A DNA stretch of 64,000 nt. Origin: Chitinophagaceae bacterium (GTDB lineage: Bacteria > Bacteroidota > Bacteroidia > Chitinophagales > Chitinophagaceae). The stretch lies in contig JAMLHL010000009.1 of the NCBI GenBank assembly GCA_023957125.1, positions 62,001 through 126,000 on the forward strand, written 5' to 3'. The position numbers and the translations under genes are program-made. Below are positions 8,187 through 16,887 of the stretch, in pieces. Under the pieces are notes generated by a model. It ran no database searches, had not been told where the DNA came from, and was given only the letters and a program-made list of their open reading frames with translations. Numbering within the stretch: the first letter of the stretch is position 1; each line of letters begins with the position of its first letter.

Positions 8187-9704
8187 TTATTCCCTCGTAA
8201 TATTGTAGGTATAAAGCCCCTCAAACCCCGGATAAAATCCATCGAGTTTAATATTGTTTCCGGCTTTTTGAACGGCGTCGGTCAGTTGGTCAACCGAAGT
8301 GACGGGCTTGTCATTGACCCGCAAAATAACAAAGCCGTCACGCATCCTGGTTTGCGCATCAATCAGTCCGTTGGGATTGATTTTCTTCACTACCACACCC
8401 CCTGTTTGTCCAAATTCACTGGCCTTTTTCTTGTCTAAAGTTACAAAATCCACTCCAAAGTCGTCGAGTATGGACGTTTTTACAATATCGTAGGTACCCG
8501 CTTTGTTTTTAAGGGTTATGTCCACGGTGTTTTCTTTTCCATTTCTCAGGTAGGAAACGGAGATTTTGTCTCCTGGTCTCAGCCTTGCAATCTTTTCCAC
8601 CATTTCATTTCCCGAGGAGACGGTAACGCCATTGATCTTATTGATATAATCACCGGATTTGATTCCCGCAGCAGCGGCTGCGCCGTCTTTGGCAGCTTCT
8701 CTTACATACACTCCCTGTCCTTGTTTAAAACCGAGTTTTTCTTTCTCCGAATCCGGGGCTTCATCCGGCAGGTAACTGATGCCCAAATAAGCCCTTTGTA
8801 TCATGCCAAACTGGATCAGGTCGTTTACTATCTTCTTCACAATATTAACAGGAATGGCATATGAATATCCCGCATATGTTCCGGTGGGGGAGGCGATGGC
8901 CGAATTGATACCGATCAGTTCGCCATTGGTATTCACCAGGGCGCCACCACTATTACCCTGGTTCACTGCCGCGTCCGTCTGTAAAAACGATTCTATCGGC
9001 GTTTGACTTTTACGGGCATTCAGTCCCAGGTTTCTTCCTTTGGCGCTCACAATGCCTGCTGTTACCGTTGTTTCCAGGTTCAACGGGTAGCCGATGGCCA
9101 AAACCCATTGCCCTACGTTCACATTATCCGAATTACCATACAACAGGAACGGAAGATTTTTAGCTTCAATCTTTAAAACCGCAAGGTCACTGCTTGCATC
9201 CGCTCCGATCACTTTCGCCGTATAACTCGACTTGTCGTTGAGGCTGACTTTGATTTCACTGGCGCCGTCAATTACATGGTTGTTGGTAACAATATAACCA
9301 TCCTGACTTACTATTACGCCTGAGCCGGATGCTCTTTGCGGCATCCTTTGGATATTGGGGCCATTGCCAAAAAAATCATCGAAAAAATCGTCGGGAACCA
9401 GCCCCCGGAAAGGATTGCTTCTGCGTGGCAGGTTGTTGCTGGCTTCCGCCTGCCCGATTACCGTGGTGATGTGAACAACAGCAGGAACAGCTACTTTAGC
9501 GGGTTGTTCAAAATCCACCGGACCGGGAATATTATCGCCATTAAACAATCCTGCGTAATTTGCAGGTATGTTTACATTGTTTTGCACCGCTGTTGGTTTT
9601 TTAACATACGAATTGTAAGCATACATTACTCCAAAGGCAGTAGCGGCGCTTATCAATACGGTAATTACTACTTGTTTTACATTCATTTGCATATAAGTTT
9701 TCAT
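8187..9704 (-). CDS. htrA: Do/DegQ-type periplasmic serine protease
   Basis: 505 residues. An N-terminal hydrophobic anchor/signal (about 10-32) is followed by a trypsin-like domain with the triad His143 (TNNHVI), Asp173 (SSDLAVLK) and Ser252 (GNSGGAL). Two PDZ domains follow, beginning near GISYLPDE and near DILDDFGVDF, the second ending the protein. The family degrades or refolds misfolded envelope proteins. The gene is monocistronic with its own terminator, and has a TGAC-N5-GTCA inverted repeat upstream (9784-9796). Confidence 0.95.
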   Translation of the reverse strand: MKTYMQMNVKQVVITVLISAATAFGVMYAYNSYVKKPTAVQNNVNIPANYAGLFNGDNIPGPVDFEQPAKVAVPAVVHITTVIGQAEASNNLPRRSNPFRGLVPDDFFDDFFGNGPNIQRMPQRASGSGVIVSQDGYIVTNNHVIDGASEIKVSLNDKSSYTAKVIGADASSDLAVLKIEAKNLPFLLYGNSDNVNVGQWVLAIGYPLNLETTVTAGIVSAKGRNLGLNARKSQTPIESFLQTDAAVNQGNSGGALVNTNGELIGINSAIASPTGTYAGYSYAIPVNIVKKIVNDLIQFGMIQRAYLGISYLPDEAPDSEKEKLGFKQGQGVYVREAAKDGAAAAAGIKSGDYINKINGVTVSSGNEMVEKIARLRPGDKISVSYLRNGKENTVDITLKNKAGTYDIVKTSILDDFGVDFVTLDKKKASEFGQTGGVVVKKINPNGLIDAQTRMRDGFVILRVNDKPVTSVDQLTDAVQKAGNNIKLDGFYPGFEGLYTYNITRE

Positions 9705-9783
9705 AAATAGATATAAAAATACATGTTCAGGTCAATCAAAAGCTATGCCCTGTGCATTACAAAATAAATAAAGTCTTTATAAA

Positions 9784-9796
9784 TGACATTTCGTCA
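9784..9796. promoter_or_regulatory. Inverted repeat TGAC-N5-GTCA upstream of htrA
   Basis: TGACATTTCGTCA is a 4-bp-arm inverted repeat 80 bp upstream of the htrA start, in the only non-coding gap that can carry its promoter. It could be an operator for an envelope-stress or heat-shock regulator; this is inference from position and symmetry, and short arms can occur by chance. Confidence 0.3.
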
Positions 9797-9927
9797 CAAA
9801 AGGCTTAACAAATGATTAAGAAGCATCTTTTATGTTTCAAGAAACGATGTGAAATTACAAAGGATCGGATAATAATAATGTTAAGGAATGTTAGATTTTT
9901 GCAAAAGCAATGATTGTGTTCTCCATT

Positions 9928-10935
9928 CTATTTTCCGCGGATCTGTTTCAAAAAAAGCAGGGTATCAACACCGTCGGCATAGTCGGTTAAACAGGGAGAC
10001 TGGGCGGTTCCAAAAGCGTTTTTCCCTGTTCCGGCGATGCATTGAAGCTCATTGGGGTCAAGCGCTTTACCGATATCCTCTTCCTGGTTGTAATATTCAA
10101 AATGCAGCACACTGATAGGCGAAAAAACGGAAGCGTTTTCAGATAATATTACACAGCCGTTGGTCATATACAACCGTTGATTCATGATCTGGATAGCAAG
10201 GTTGTAATCATAGTTGTGTTTGTACTTATGATTTTCCATCAGCCGGTCGTACTTTTTAAATACTTCCAGCAGGGGCAGAAAGTCATAGCCGGATGGCACA
10301 TATATTTTAGTAACGTTCCTGCAACCTAATCCGAAATAAAGAAACACATCATCGGCCAGTTTATTCAGCGTATCGGCATCTTCGTTGCCCTTTAAAATAG
10401 CAACGGAGGTCCGGTTTTTCCGGATGATATGAGGATGGTTCCTGAAATAATATTCAAAGTATCTTGCCGTATTATCAGATCCCGTTGCGATATAGGCATC
10501 GCATCCTTTCAGCCTGTCCGCTATCGTTATATGTTCCGCGATTGCTTCCTCCCGGGAAGTCATCTGGTGAATAATGTGCTTCAGGAGTACCGGGTCTTTC
10601 GAGGATAGCTTGATGGTTTGCCGGTGCCCGGAAATAAAAACGCACAAAAAATCATGAAATCCCACCAGGGGGATATTACCCGCCATAGTGATCCCTATAT
10701 TGGCAGGAGCCGGCTGTTGTTGCGGTAAATGATAAAGACCCACCCAGTTATTCAGTTTAACGGGATCCAGGAAATGAACGGCTATATTCTGAACGGCAAT
10801 TTCAATAAAGTCCGGTATGAACCAGGGATTCTGCCGGGTCGCTTCGGCTTTGACCTGGCTCCACTCAGGATCGTTGCCTGTTATGTATTCCCGTAAAAGC
10901 GATAGTATCTGTATTCGTTGTTGTAAATTCAACAT
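9928..10935 (-). CDS. LuxC-type acyl-CoA reductase family protein
   Basis: 335 residues similar to the acyl-CoA reductase (LuxC) family within the aldehyde dehydrogenase superfamily: an Asn-containing stretch ITMAGNIPLVGFHDF, IKLSSKDP, ATGSDNTARYFEYYF, and the cysteine-containing FGLGCRNVTKIYVP that aligns with the ALDH nucleophile Cys. These enzymes reduce an acyl-CoA or acyl-AMP to an aldehyde with NADPH. It is shorter than LuxC of luminous bacteria (~480) and luxDABE genes are absent, so light production is not implied. It is divergent from the dicluster ferredoxin gene at 11134, with a palindromic element in between. Confidence 0.8.
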   Translation of the reverse strand: MLNLQQRIQILSLLREYITGNDPEWSQVKAEATRQNPWFIPDFIEIAVQNIAVHFLDPVKLNNWVGLYHLPQQQPAPANIGITMAGNIPLVGFHDFLCVFISGHRQTIKLSSKDPVLLKHIIHQMTSREEAIAEHITIADRLKGCDAYIATGSDNTARYFEYYFRNHPHIIRKNRTSVAILKGNEDADTLNKLADDVFLYFGLGCRNVTKIYVPSGYDFLPLLEVFKKYDRLMENHKYKHNYDYNLAIQIMNQRLYMTNGCVILSENASVFSPISVLHFEYYNQEEDIGKALDPNELQCIAGTGKNAFGTAQSPCLTDYADGVDTLLFLKQIRGK

Positions 10936-10969
10936 GGATTTTCAATTCAGCTTAGTTATCTTTGAGGTG

Positions 10970-10977
10970 CAAATTTA
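10970..10977 (-). promoter_or_regulatory. Candidate -7 promoter element of the LuxC-like gene
   Basis: On the minus strand this reads TAAATTTG (followed by CA), a match to TAnnTTTG, 34 bp before the start codon of the reductase gene. Position and match are both good; no -33 element was confirmed. Confidence 0.5.
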
Positions 10978-11041
10978 GGGTGCATCCCAAATTTTCACTC
11001 CATCTGCAACATTCCGGTTGGTGGAAACCTACCGGTAGTGC

Positions 11042-11077
11042 GTTCTACAGGCAGGTGTTTCACCCGCCTGCGAAAAT
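11042..11077. repeat. Palindromic intergenic repeat, copy 1
   Basis: CAGGCAGGTG (11048-11057) and CACCCGCCTG (11061-11070) form a 10-bp stem with one G-U pair and a 3-nt loop. The flanks (GTTCTACAG on one side, CGAAAAT on the other) recur in reverse orientation at 53315-53352. That copy has the same hairpin and the same flanks, so this is a dispersed REP-like unit and not merely a local hairpin. Confidence 0.6.
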
Positions 11078-11133
11078 TTGAAATACGCTCCCAAATCTAT
11101 TACTAAAATTTATCAAAAAAATTGTAAATTAGT

Positions 11134-11481
11134 ATGGCCATTAAGATAACGGAAGAATGTATCAACTGTGGGGCCTGCGAGCCGGAATGCCCGAACAATG
11201 CTATCTATGAAGGTGGTGTTGAATGGGCAATAACCGACGGTACCAGTGTAAAAGGTGAATATACGATGATGGATGGCAGTATGATGGATGTAAATCAGCG
11301 CAATCCTCCGATAAGTGTAGATATCTATTATATTGTACCGGATAAGTGTACGGAATGCCAGGGATTCCATGAAGAACCGCAATGCGCGGCAGTATGCCCG
11401 GTGGACTGTTGCGTTCCCGATGAGATGTACCGGGAAACGGTGGAGGAACTGCTGGCAAAAAAAGACAGGTTACACCTTTGA
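11134..11481 (+). CDS. 4Fe-4S dicluster ferredoxin
   Basis: 115 residues with two cluster motifs. The first is CxxCxxCxxxC at Cys9, 12, 15 and 19, followed by Pro. The second is CxxC (DKCTECQ), then a longer insert and CxxxC-P (QCAAVCPVDC). This is the YfhL/Fd type with an 8-residue insertion in cluster II, a low-potential electron carrier of the cytoplasm. It is divergent from the LuxC-like reductase, a recurring pair in Bacteroidota. Three hairpins follow the stop codon. Confidence 0.92.
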   Translation: MAIKITEECINCGACEPECPNNAIYEGGVEWAITDGTSVKGEYTMMDGSMMDVNQRNPPISVDIYYIVPDKCTECQGFHEEPQCAAVCPVDCCVPDEMYRETVEELLAKKDRLHL

Positions 11482-11531
11482 TGTCTGCATAGAAATGCCG
11501 GTGTCCGGGAGAAAAAAACCAAACTTCTTTA

Positions 11532-11575
11532 ATGACGCATTGCGTCATATTACAAACGGGTGATATTTCCCGTTT
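11532..11575. other. Two tandem hairpins downstream of ferredoxin
   Basis: A perfect palindrome ATGACGCA-T-TGCGTCAT at 11532-11548 is followed by AAACGGG/CCCGTTT (11554-11560 with 11569-11575, 8-nt loop). With the terminator at 11577 they make three adjacent stems in 90 bp. The first, with its 1-nt centre, is better suited to protein binding than to RNA folding. Confidence 0.5.
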
Positions 11576-11576
11576 C

Positions 11577-11619
11577 AGGGTGAAGACATTGATAAATGAT
11601 ACTTCACCCTTGTTTTTTT
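11577..11619 (+). terminator. Rho-independent terminator after ferredoxin
   Basis: AGGGTGAAG (11577-11585) pairs perfectly with CTTCACCCT (11602-11610), 16-nt loop, followed by TG and seven T residues. It separates the ferredoxin gene from ddl. Confidence 0.85.
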
Positions 11620-11667
11620 AAATTGAGATCAAAAATCGTTTCTTTGCATGCAAACTGGTTACAGTAT

Positions 11668-12657
11668 ATGAAACCCAATATTGCACTTGTTACCGGCGGT
11701 TATTCAGGCGAAGCTGTTATTTCCTATAAAAGCGCGCTCACTATCGAGCACAACATAGACCGGGAAAAGTACAATATATACACCATTGATATCACCCCGG
11801 AGGGCTGGTTTCTCCAATCGGGGGACGAGCGGGTACCGGTGGATAAAAATGATTTCTCTGTGAATTACAACCGGGAGACGCTAAAATTTGATGCCGTTTT
11901 GATTGGTATCCACGGTACGCCCGGAGAAGATGGAAAGTTGCAGGGTTACTTCGATTTGCTGAACATACCTTATACTTCCTGCGATGCCTCCACATCGGCT
12001 CTTACCTTCAACAAAAGATATACGGTGGCAGTAGCTGCTTTCAGTGGCATTAAAGTGGCGAGATCCGTACATCTTTTCCGGGAAAATCCGTTATCTCCAG
12101 GGGAGATATTATCGCAATTGCAGTTGCCGGTATTTGTGAAGCCCAACAACGGCGGGTCGAGTATCGGCATGAGTAAGGTGAAAGCGGCGGCGGAACTGGC
12201 CCCGGCCCTGGAAAAAGCATTCCGGGAAGACAATCAGGTTTTAGTGGAAGAATGTATAAACGGAAGGGAATTTACCGTTGGTGTATTTAAAACGGGGGAA
12301 AAAATAAGGGTGCTGCCGATCACGGAAGTTATTACCGGGAAAGAATTTTTTGATTTTGAGGCTAAATATACCAGCGGGGTGTCCACCGAGATTACCCCGG
12401 CGAAGATCCCAAAGGAAACAGAAAATAAAATACAACAAAACGCCGAAAAAATATACCGGCTGTTCAATTGCAGGGGCATTGTAAGAATGGATTTTATTGT
12501 TAATTCCGAGGATGAAAATCCTTACCTGCTTGAGATCAATACAGTACCGGGTCAAAGTGAAGCGAGCATAGTTCCGCAACAGGTGAGGGCTTTAAACTGG
12601 TCTCTGAAGGATTTTTATTCGGCATTGATCGAAGATGCTTTGGAAAGAAGCGTTTAG
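11668..12657 (+). CDS. ddl: D-alanine--D-alanine ligase
   Basis: 329 residues from ATG 11668. An open frame extends upstream to 11596, but the enzyme normally starts at the MKPNIALVTGGYSGE motif. The ATP-grasp features are FVKPNNGGSSIGMSKV, VEECINGREFTVGVF, MDFIVNSEDENPYLLEINTVPGQS and the Mg-binding E-x-N. It joins two D-Ala to make the peptidoglycan dipeptide in the cytoplasm. The upstream TTTCTTTG at 11639-11646 resembles the -7 element. PASTA and rhodanese genes follow at 34 and 27 bp, forming an operon. Confidence 0.95.
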   Translation: MKPNIALVTGGYSGEAVISYKSALTIEHNIDREKYNIYTIDITPEGWFLQSGDERVPVDKNDFSVNYNRETLKFDAVLIGIHGTPGEDGKLQGYFDLLNIPYTSCDASTSALTFNKRYTVAVAAFSGIKVARSVHLFRENPLSPGEILSQLQLPVFVKPNNGGSSIGMSKVKAAAELAPALEKAFREDNQVLVEECINGREFTVGVFKTGEKIRVLPITEVITGKEFFDFEAKYTSGVSTEITPAKIPKETENKIQQNAEKIYRLFNCRGIVRMDFIVNSEDENPYLLEINTVPGQSEASIVPQQVRALNWSLKDFYSALIEDALERSV

Positions 12658-12691
12658 TTGATGAAACCACCTTTCAATTTTTAATTTATAT

Positions 12692-13528
12692 ATGTTTAAA
12701 GTGATTACTCACCGGCCTTTATGGGTAAATATACTGGGTGCGGTGGTGCTGGTTGTCCTGTTGATCTTCCTCTTCCTGCAATCCCTGCGGTATTTTACCC
12801 ATCACGGTACGTATCTGAAAGTTCCGGATGTGAATAATAAAAATATTAAGGAAGCCACCGATTTGCTGCATCAGCAGGGATTCGATGTGTGGATACAGGA
12901 TTCGGTTTACTACGATACCTTGGCACCTCTTACCGTGGTCAAACAGTTTCCGGAGCCGGACGCATCCGTTAAGGTAAACCGGATCGTATATTTAACCGTT
13001 AACCGGGCGGTTCCTCCCGAAATAGAGATGCCCAACCTGGTAGGTATGAGTTTCAGGAATGCGGAGCTGGAATTGAAAACAAGAGGATTGAAACTGGGCG
13101 ACGTTACCTACAAACCCGACATCGCCAAAAATGCGGTGCTCGAACAGTTGCATATTAACAAGCTGATAAAGCCCGGAACGAAAATCACAATGGGTTCTGT
13201 TATATCTTTGGTGCTGGGATCAGGGATAGGAAGTGTGGGGATACCCGTGCCGGACCTTTTTGGAATGAATTACGAGGAAGCCATAGCGCTGCTGGACGCA
13301 AACGGGATCATTCCCGGCAGTATAATAGCGGATGGAGCCATAGCCGACACAGCGGCGGCTTTTGTTTTCAGGCAGCAGCCGGCGCCTTATAATGGGAATG
13401 GCGTTGCTAACCAGATCAGGAGAGGCCAGATGATGGATATCTGGATATCGCCCAATAAACCTGTGATAAAAGAGGATAATTTAGACGGAAGCCTACCCAA
13501 CGCCCCGTCATCCTCACACGAATATTAA
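12692..13528 (+). CDS. Membrane-anchored PASTA domain protein
   Basis: 278 residues. One N-terminal TM helix (about 10-30) is followed by three PASTA repeats, starting near VPDVNNKNIKEATDLL, MPNLVGMSFRNAELEL and VPDLFGMNYEEAIALL. PASTA domains bind peptidoglycan stems or muropeptides. No kinase or transpeptidase domain is present. Location directly after ddl supports a cell-wall role at the outer face of the inner membrane. Confidence 0.9.
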   Translation: MFKVITHRPLWVNILGAVVLVVLLIFLFLQSLRYFTHHGTYLKVPDVNNKNIKEATDLLHQQGFDVWIQDSVYYDTLAPLTVVKQFPEPDASVKVNRIVYLTVNRAVPPEIEMPNLVGMSFRNAELELKTRGLKLGDVTYKPDIAKNAVLEQLHINKLIKPGTKITMGSVISLVLGSGIGSVGIPVPDLFGMNYEEAIALLDANGIIPGSIIADGAIADTAAAFVFRQQPAPYNGNGVANQIRRGQMMDIWISPNKPVIKEDNLDGSLPNAPSSSHEY

Positions 13529-13555
13529 CGTAACAAGTAAAAGCCAACAACAGAA

Positions 13556-13861
13556 ATGGAACTAATTACCGTGGAAGATCTGAAATCCAGGATAGAGAAT
13601 GGTGAAAAGCTTCACCTCATAGACGTCAGGGAGCCCAACGAGAATGCAGAATATAATATAGGAGGCATTCTTCTACCGTTAGGGCAGATCCGGGATAAGC
13701 TCATTGATGAAATAAAAGATCTGAAAAATGAGGAAGTGATATTGTATTGCCGCAGTGGCAACAGAAGCGGACAAGCCTGCGGGTTTCTCGAAACTTTGGG
13801 ATTTACCAACACCAGGAATCTGGAAGGCGGAATGTTGAAGTGGCAGGAAAAATTTCATTAA
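13556..13861 (+). CDS. Single-domain rhodanese-like protein
   Basis: 101 residues, one rhodanese module with LIDVREPNENAEYNIGG and the active-site loop CRSGNRS, in which Cys65 would carry a persulfide. Such short proteins act as sulfur-transfer or thiosulfate sulfurtransferase enzymes. It is the last gene of the ddl operon. Confidence 0.92.
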   Translation: MELITVEDLKSRIENGEKLHLIDVREPNENAEYNIGGILLPLGQIRDKLIDEIKDLKNEEVILYCRSGNRSGQACGFLETLGFTNTRNLEGGMLKWQEKFH

Positions 13862-14050
13862 TTCTTGCCGGTTGACGGGTAACAAATGAAGGACGTCCGG
13901 GATTAAGATATAGAAACTAAGATAAGAGAGGCGGAAATACAAATTAATATAAAGGCCAATAACAATTTACATCGCGATTTTGACCCGCAGATAAAGATAT
14001 ATGCCTGTAAAGTTGCGATCATTGGAATTGATATAGGATAAAAAGGACGA

Positions 14051-14077
14051 AAAGTTAGAATATCTGACTTTTTTTTT
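14051..14077 (+). terminator. Candidate terminator of the ddl operon
   Basis: AAAGTTAGA (14051-14059) pairs with TCTGACTTT (14063-14071), one G-U pair, 3-nt loop, and runs into six more T residues. It is AT-rich and nearly 190 bp past the rhodanese stop, so efficiency is uncertain. Confidence 0.5.
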
Positions 14078-14078
14078 A

Positions 14079-14086
14079 CACCTTTG
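14079..14086 (+). promoter_or_regulatory. Candidate -7 element for the dehydratase gene
   Basis: CACCTTTG (then CA) differs from TAnnTTTG at one fixed position. It begins just after the T run of the terminator and would give a leader of about 235 nt before ATG 14327. Confidence 0.35.
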
Positions 14087-14326
14087 CAACGGATTGTTAC
14101 TTTTCGCGCTCTTTTCTGTTAAAACCCCAATTCCTATTCTTGGAAAATCCATTCTGAGTCAGAAAGAGAAGATTTAGTCTCCAGTATCATTCATGTTTTA
14201 CCACTTCCTGTTAAAGGTATGTTAACCGCAGGTTGCTTTTGCTTGCTGTATATATTTTTAAAATTCCAGTATTGTATTCAAAAACCGGGTAATTGAATAG
14301 TCCGAATTATAATACTGTTCTTAAAT

Positions 14327-16354
14327 ATGAAGATTCTTTACAACAAACCCTTTATGGTACCCCGTTGGATCATTTTGATCGTTGATACGGTTATTGTTAC
14401 TACCTCATTCTCGCTGTCGTATTTTATTTTACAGCAGTTTCGTTTTCCGGTACTGGTCCGGGAGCATTTTTTCATTCACGCGGGATTGTTCAGTTTGTTA
14501 ACCCTCGCTGTTTTTTACCTGATGCGCATTTATACCGGTCTTATCCGCTATTCCAATACAAAGGATATGTTCCGGATATTTTCTTCCATCCTGGTAGTCA
14601 GCCTTTTGTACCCGGTATTTTCGGCGATCATTGCCGCCAGGGTATATCCCATTCCTGCGCTTGATATGCCTACTTTGCTGGTGCTGAACTTTTTTATCAG
14701 TTCTTCCCTGCTCATTATGTTCCGTACCTCTATCAAAGAAGTGTATATTTTAGCGAAGAGCTTTGCCGTTACGGATGTGAAAAAGGTGTTGATTTACGGG
14801 TCAGACGACCATGCCATTCTTGTTAAACAGGCCATCGAAGCGGCTGAAGATCACAATTTTGTAGTCAGCGGATTCATCCAGGCGGGTGGCAAGATGATCA
14901 ACAGTACCATTGAGCAGAAAAGAGTATATCATACCCGGGAATTATCGGAACTGCATAAAAAATTCGGGATTGACAAGCTTATCCTGCCTAACGGGCAACC
15001 CGGCAACCCTGAGTTCCGCGTTCTTATTGACGAATGCCTGAACTTAGGCATCAAAGTGCAAACTGTTCCGCCTTCCGAACAATGGGTGAGCGGCAAATTA
15101 AGCCTTGGCCAGATCCAGGATTTAAAGATAGAGGATCTGCTTCCGCGTAAACCGATCGTGATCAATAACCAGCTGGTTTCAGAAGAGCTTTTCGGAAAGC
15201 GGGTACTGGTTACCGGCGCAGCGGGTTCTATCGGCTCGGAAATTGTAAGGCAGGTGATGTCTTATCATCCCGAAATGGTTATTTTGTGCGATCAGGCCGA
15301 ATCCCCCCTGCATGAAATCCAGCTTGAGCTTGAAGAAAAATACCCTTCGGCTAAAATAAGAACCTTCATAGCCAGTATCAGGAATCTCAGGAGGATGTTG
15401 ATCCCCTTCAAGGAATACCGGCCGCATATCGTGTTTCACGCAGCCGCCTACAAACATGTTCCAATGATGGAGAAGCACCCGGAAGAAGCTATCCTTACCA
15501 ATGTTCTGGGAACAAGAAATATGGCCGATCTGTCGGTATGCTTCGGCGTTGAGAAATTCATTATGATTTCAACCGACAAGGCTGTGAATCCTACCAATAT
15601 TATGGGAGCGTCAAAACGGATCGCAGAAATATATGTTCAGTCGCTTAATCACGCTTCCAATAATCCGCCGGCAGCCGAGTTTCTTTCCCGGCTGATCCAG
15701 GACGATGACGATGATTCCGTAACGGTGACAGCGAATGTAAAAACCAGGTTTATAACTACCCGGTTTGGAAATGTGCTCGGCTCTAACGGATCGGTCATCC
15801 CGCGTTTCAGAGAGCAGATCCAGCATGGCGGCCCGGTAACGGTTACGCACCCCGAAATTACCCGGTATTTTATGACGATTCCCGAAGCCGTACAACTGGT
15901 GCTGGAAGCAGCCACCGCCGGTCATGGGGGAGAGATCTTTGTATTTGATATGGGCGAACCGGTTAAAATCGCCGATCTGGCCATCAATATGATCAAGCTG
16001 TCGGGACTGGCGCCGGATAAGGATATCAAGGTGGTCTATACGGGGCTGAGACCGGGTGAAAAATTATATGAAGAGCTGTTGAATGAAAAGGAGAAGACTT
16101 TACCCACGCATCATGAAAAAATAAAAATTGCGAAGGTTGTAAACAAATCGTATAAGGAAGTGCTGAATGATATAGAAAGCCTTACCGATTTGTGCAAGCA
16201 AGGCGATGCCTTTAAGCTGGTGGGAAAAATGAAGGCTATTGTACCTGAGTATATCAGCAATAACTCTGAATTTACGAAGCTGGATGAGGCAAATAAATCC
16301 AAAGTCAGAATCGTTCGGATCCCGGCCTATTCGGATTCCATAAAATTATCGTAA
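14327..16354 (+). CDS. Membrane-bound nucleotide-sugar 4,6-dehydratase/epimerase (FlaA1/PglF/CapD family)
   Basis: 675 residues. Four N-terminal TM helices (to about residue 130) and a first Rossmann-like domain (VLIYGSDDHA) precede the SDR catalytic domain, which starts at VLVTGAAGSIGSEIVRQV (about 290-307). Other marks are AAYKHVPMMEKHPEEA, the STDKAVNPTNIMGASKR stretch and RFGNVLGSNGSVIP. The family converts UDP-GlcNAc (or similar) to a 4-keto-6-deoxy sugar for capsule, O-antigen or glycoprotein synthesis at the inner membrane. In this family the usual catalytic Tyr is replaced by Met (NIMGASK), as seen here. It stands alone, without other glycan genes beside it. Confidence 0.9.
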   Translation: MKILYNKPFMVPRWIILIVDTVIVTTSFSLSYFILQQFRFPVLVREHFFIHAGLFSLLTLAVFYLMRIYTGLIRYSNTKDMFRIFSSILVVSLLYPVFSAIIAARVYPIPALDMPTLLVLNFFISSSLLIMFRTSIKEVYILAKSFAVTDVKKVLIYGSDDHAILVKQAIEAAEDHNFVVSGFIQAGGKMINSTIEQKRVYHTRELSELHKKFGIDKLILPNGQPGNPEFRVLIDECLNLGIKVQTVPPSEQWVSGKLSLGQIQDLKIEDLLPRKPIVINNQLVSEELFGKRVLVTGAAGSIGSEIVRQVMSYHPEMVILCDQAESPLHEIQLELEEKYPSAKIRTFIASIRNLRRMLIPFKEYRPHIVFHAAAYKHVPMMEKHPEEAILTNVLGTRNMADLSVCFGVEKFIMISTDKAVNPTNIMGASKRIAEIYVQSLNHASNNPPAAEFLSRLIQDDDDDSVTVTANVKTRFITTRFGNVLGSNGSVIPRFREQIQHGGPVTVTHPEITRYFMTIPEAVQLVLEAATAGHGGEIFVFDMGEPVKIADLAINMIKLSGLAPDKDIKVVYTGLRPGEKLYEELLNEKEKTLPTHHEKIKIAKVVNKSYKEVLNDIESLTDLCKQGDAFKLVGKMKAIVPEYISNNSEFTKLDEANKSKVRIVRIPAYSDSIKLS

Positions 16355-16373
16355 ACAGGATCTAAAGACTCAG

Positions 16374-16406
16374 AAAAGGGGATAAGGGCCAACTTTATCC
16401 CTTTTT
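16374..16406. terminator. Bidirectional terminator between convergent genes
   Basis: GGGATAA (16379-16385) pairs with TTATCCC (16395-16401), flanked by AAAA on the left and TTTTT on the right, so it can end transcripts from both sides. It overlaps the stop codon of the minus-strand gene at 16395. Confidence 0.75.
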
Positions 16407-16838
16407 CCATTCGGGTATGTCATCCAGCGAAAGGAATTCTTTTTCTTTTCTTTCGAATGCAAAACAATAGGAGCCGTTGGTGATCACAAGATATTTTACC
16501 GGTATTGAGATGTTGTAGCGTAATATCTGGTCTGCGGTGCCTGAGTCGAGGGCTATATCCATTGCCTTGCATTCCACCATAAGGATGGGTTGAGCGGATG
16601 GGTTATAAATCACAATGTCGCCACGTTTAACAAGTTCTCCAAGCTTCATCTCTTTTTCAACGGCAATTAAAGAAGCGGGATATTTTTTTACCTGTATCAG
16701 GTATTGTAAAAAATTTTGTCTCACCCATTCCTCGGGCGTAAGAACCACCCACCGCCGGCGTATTTCATCAAAAATAGTTGCCTTGTCTTTTGCTCTGTTG
16801 ATACGGAAAGGATATGCGGGAAATGCTATTTTGATCAT
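16395..16838 (-). CDS. HSDR_N-type nuclease-fold protein
   Basis: 147 residues matching the stand-alone type I restriction R-subunit N-terminal domain proteins (HSDR_N_2) common in Bacteroidota. The PD-(D/E)xK core is visible: Glu near 61, Asp74 in RGDIVIYNP, and Glu89-x-Lys91 in VECKA. No helicase, HsdM or HsdS genes lie near, so restriction activity is not implied. Its cellular role is not known; the fold suggests DNA binding or cleavage. Confidence 0.8.
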   Translation of the reverse strand: MIKIAFPAYPFRINRAKDKATIFDEIRRRWVVLTPEEWVRQNFLQYLIQVKKYPASLIAVEKEMKLGELVKRGDIVIYNPSAQPILMVECKAMDIALDSGTADQILRYNISIPVKYLVITNGSYCFAFERKEKEFLSLDDIPEWKKG

Positions 16839-16887
16839 TTTTAAGATTCAATGTGCTAATTTAGTCATTTAAGATTTTAACCTTTTA

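Larger units (their letters stand above)
13862..14326. other. 465-bp gene-free stretch
   Basis: The gap holds the candidate terminator (14051-14077) and the -7-like element CACCTTTG (14079-14086), and then a ~240-bp AT-rich leader to the dehydratase start. I see no coding frame with family resemblance and no long repeat in it. Confidence 0.6.

Noticed and set aside
9928..10935. Bioluminescence (lux) locus.
   Set aside because: Only a LuxC-like reductase is present; luciferase, transferase and synthetase genes are absent.
15611..15925. Long antisense open frames inside the dehydratase and other large genes.
   Set aside because: They lie fully within well-supported genes and show no family resemblance; they are shadows of the coding frames.
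16395..16838. Type I restriction system.
   Set aside because: Only a short stand-alone HSDR_N protein is present, with no helicase, methylase or specificity genes nearby.
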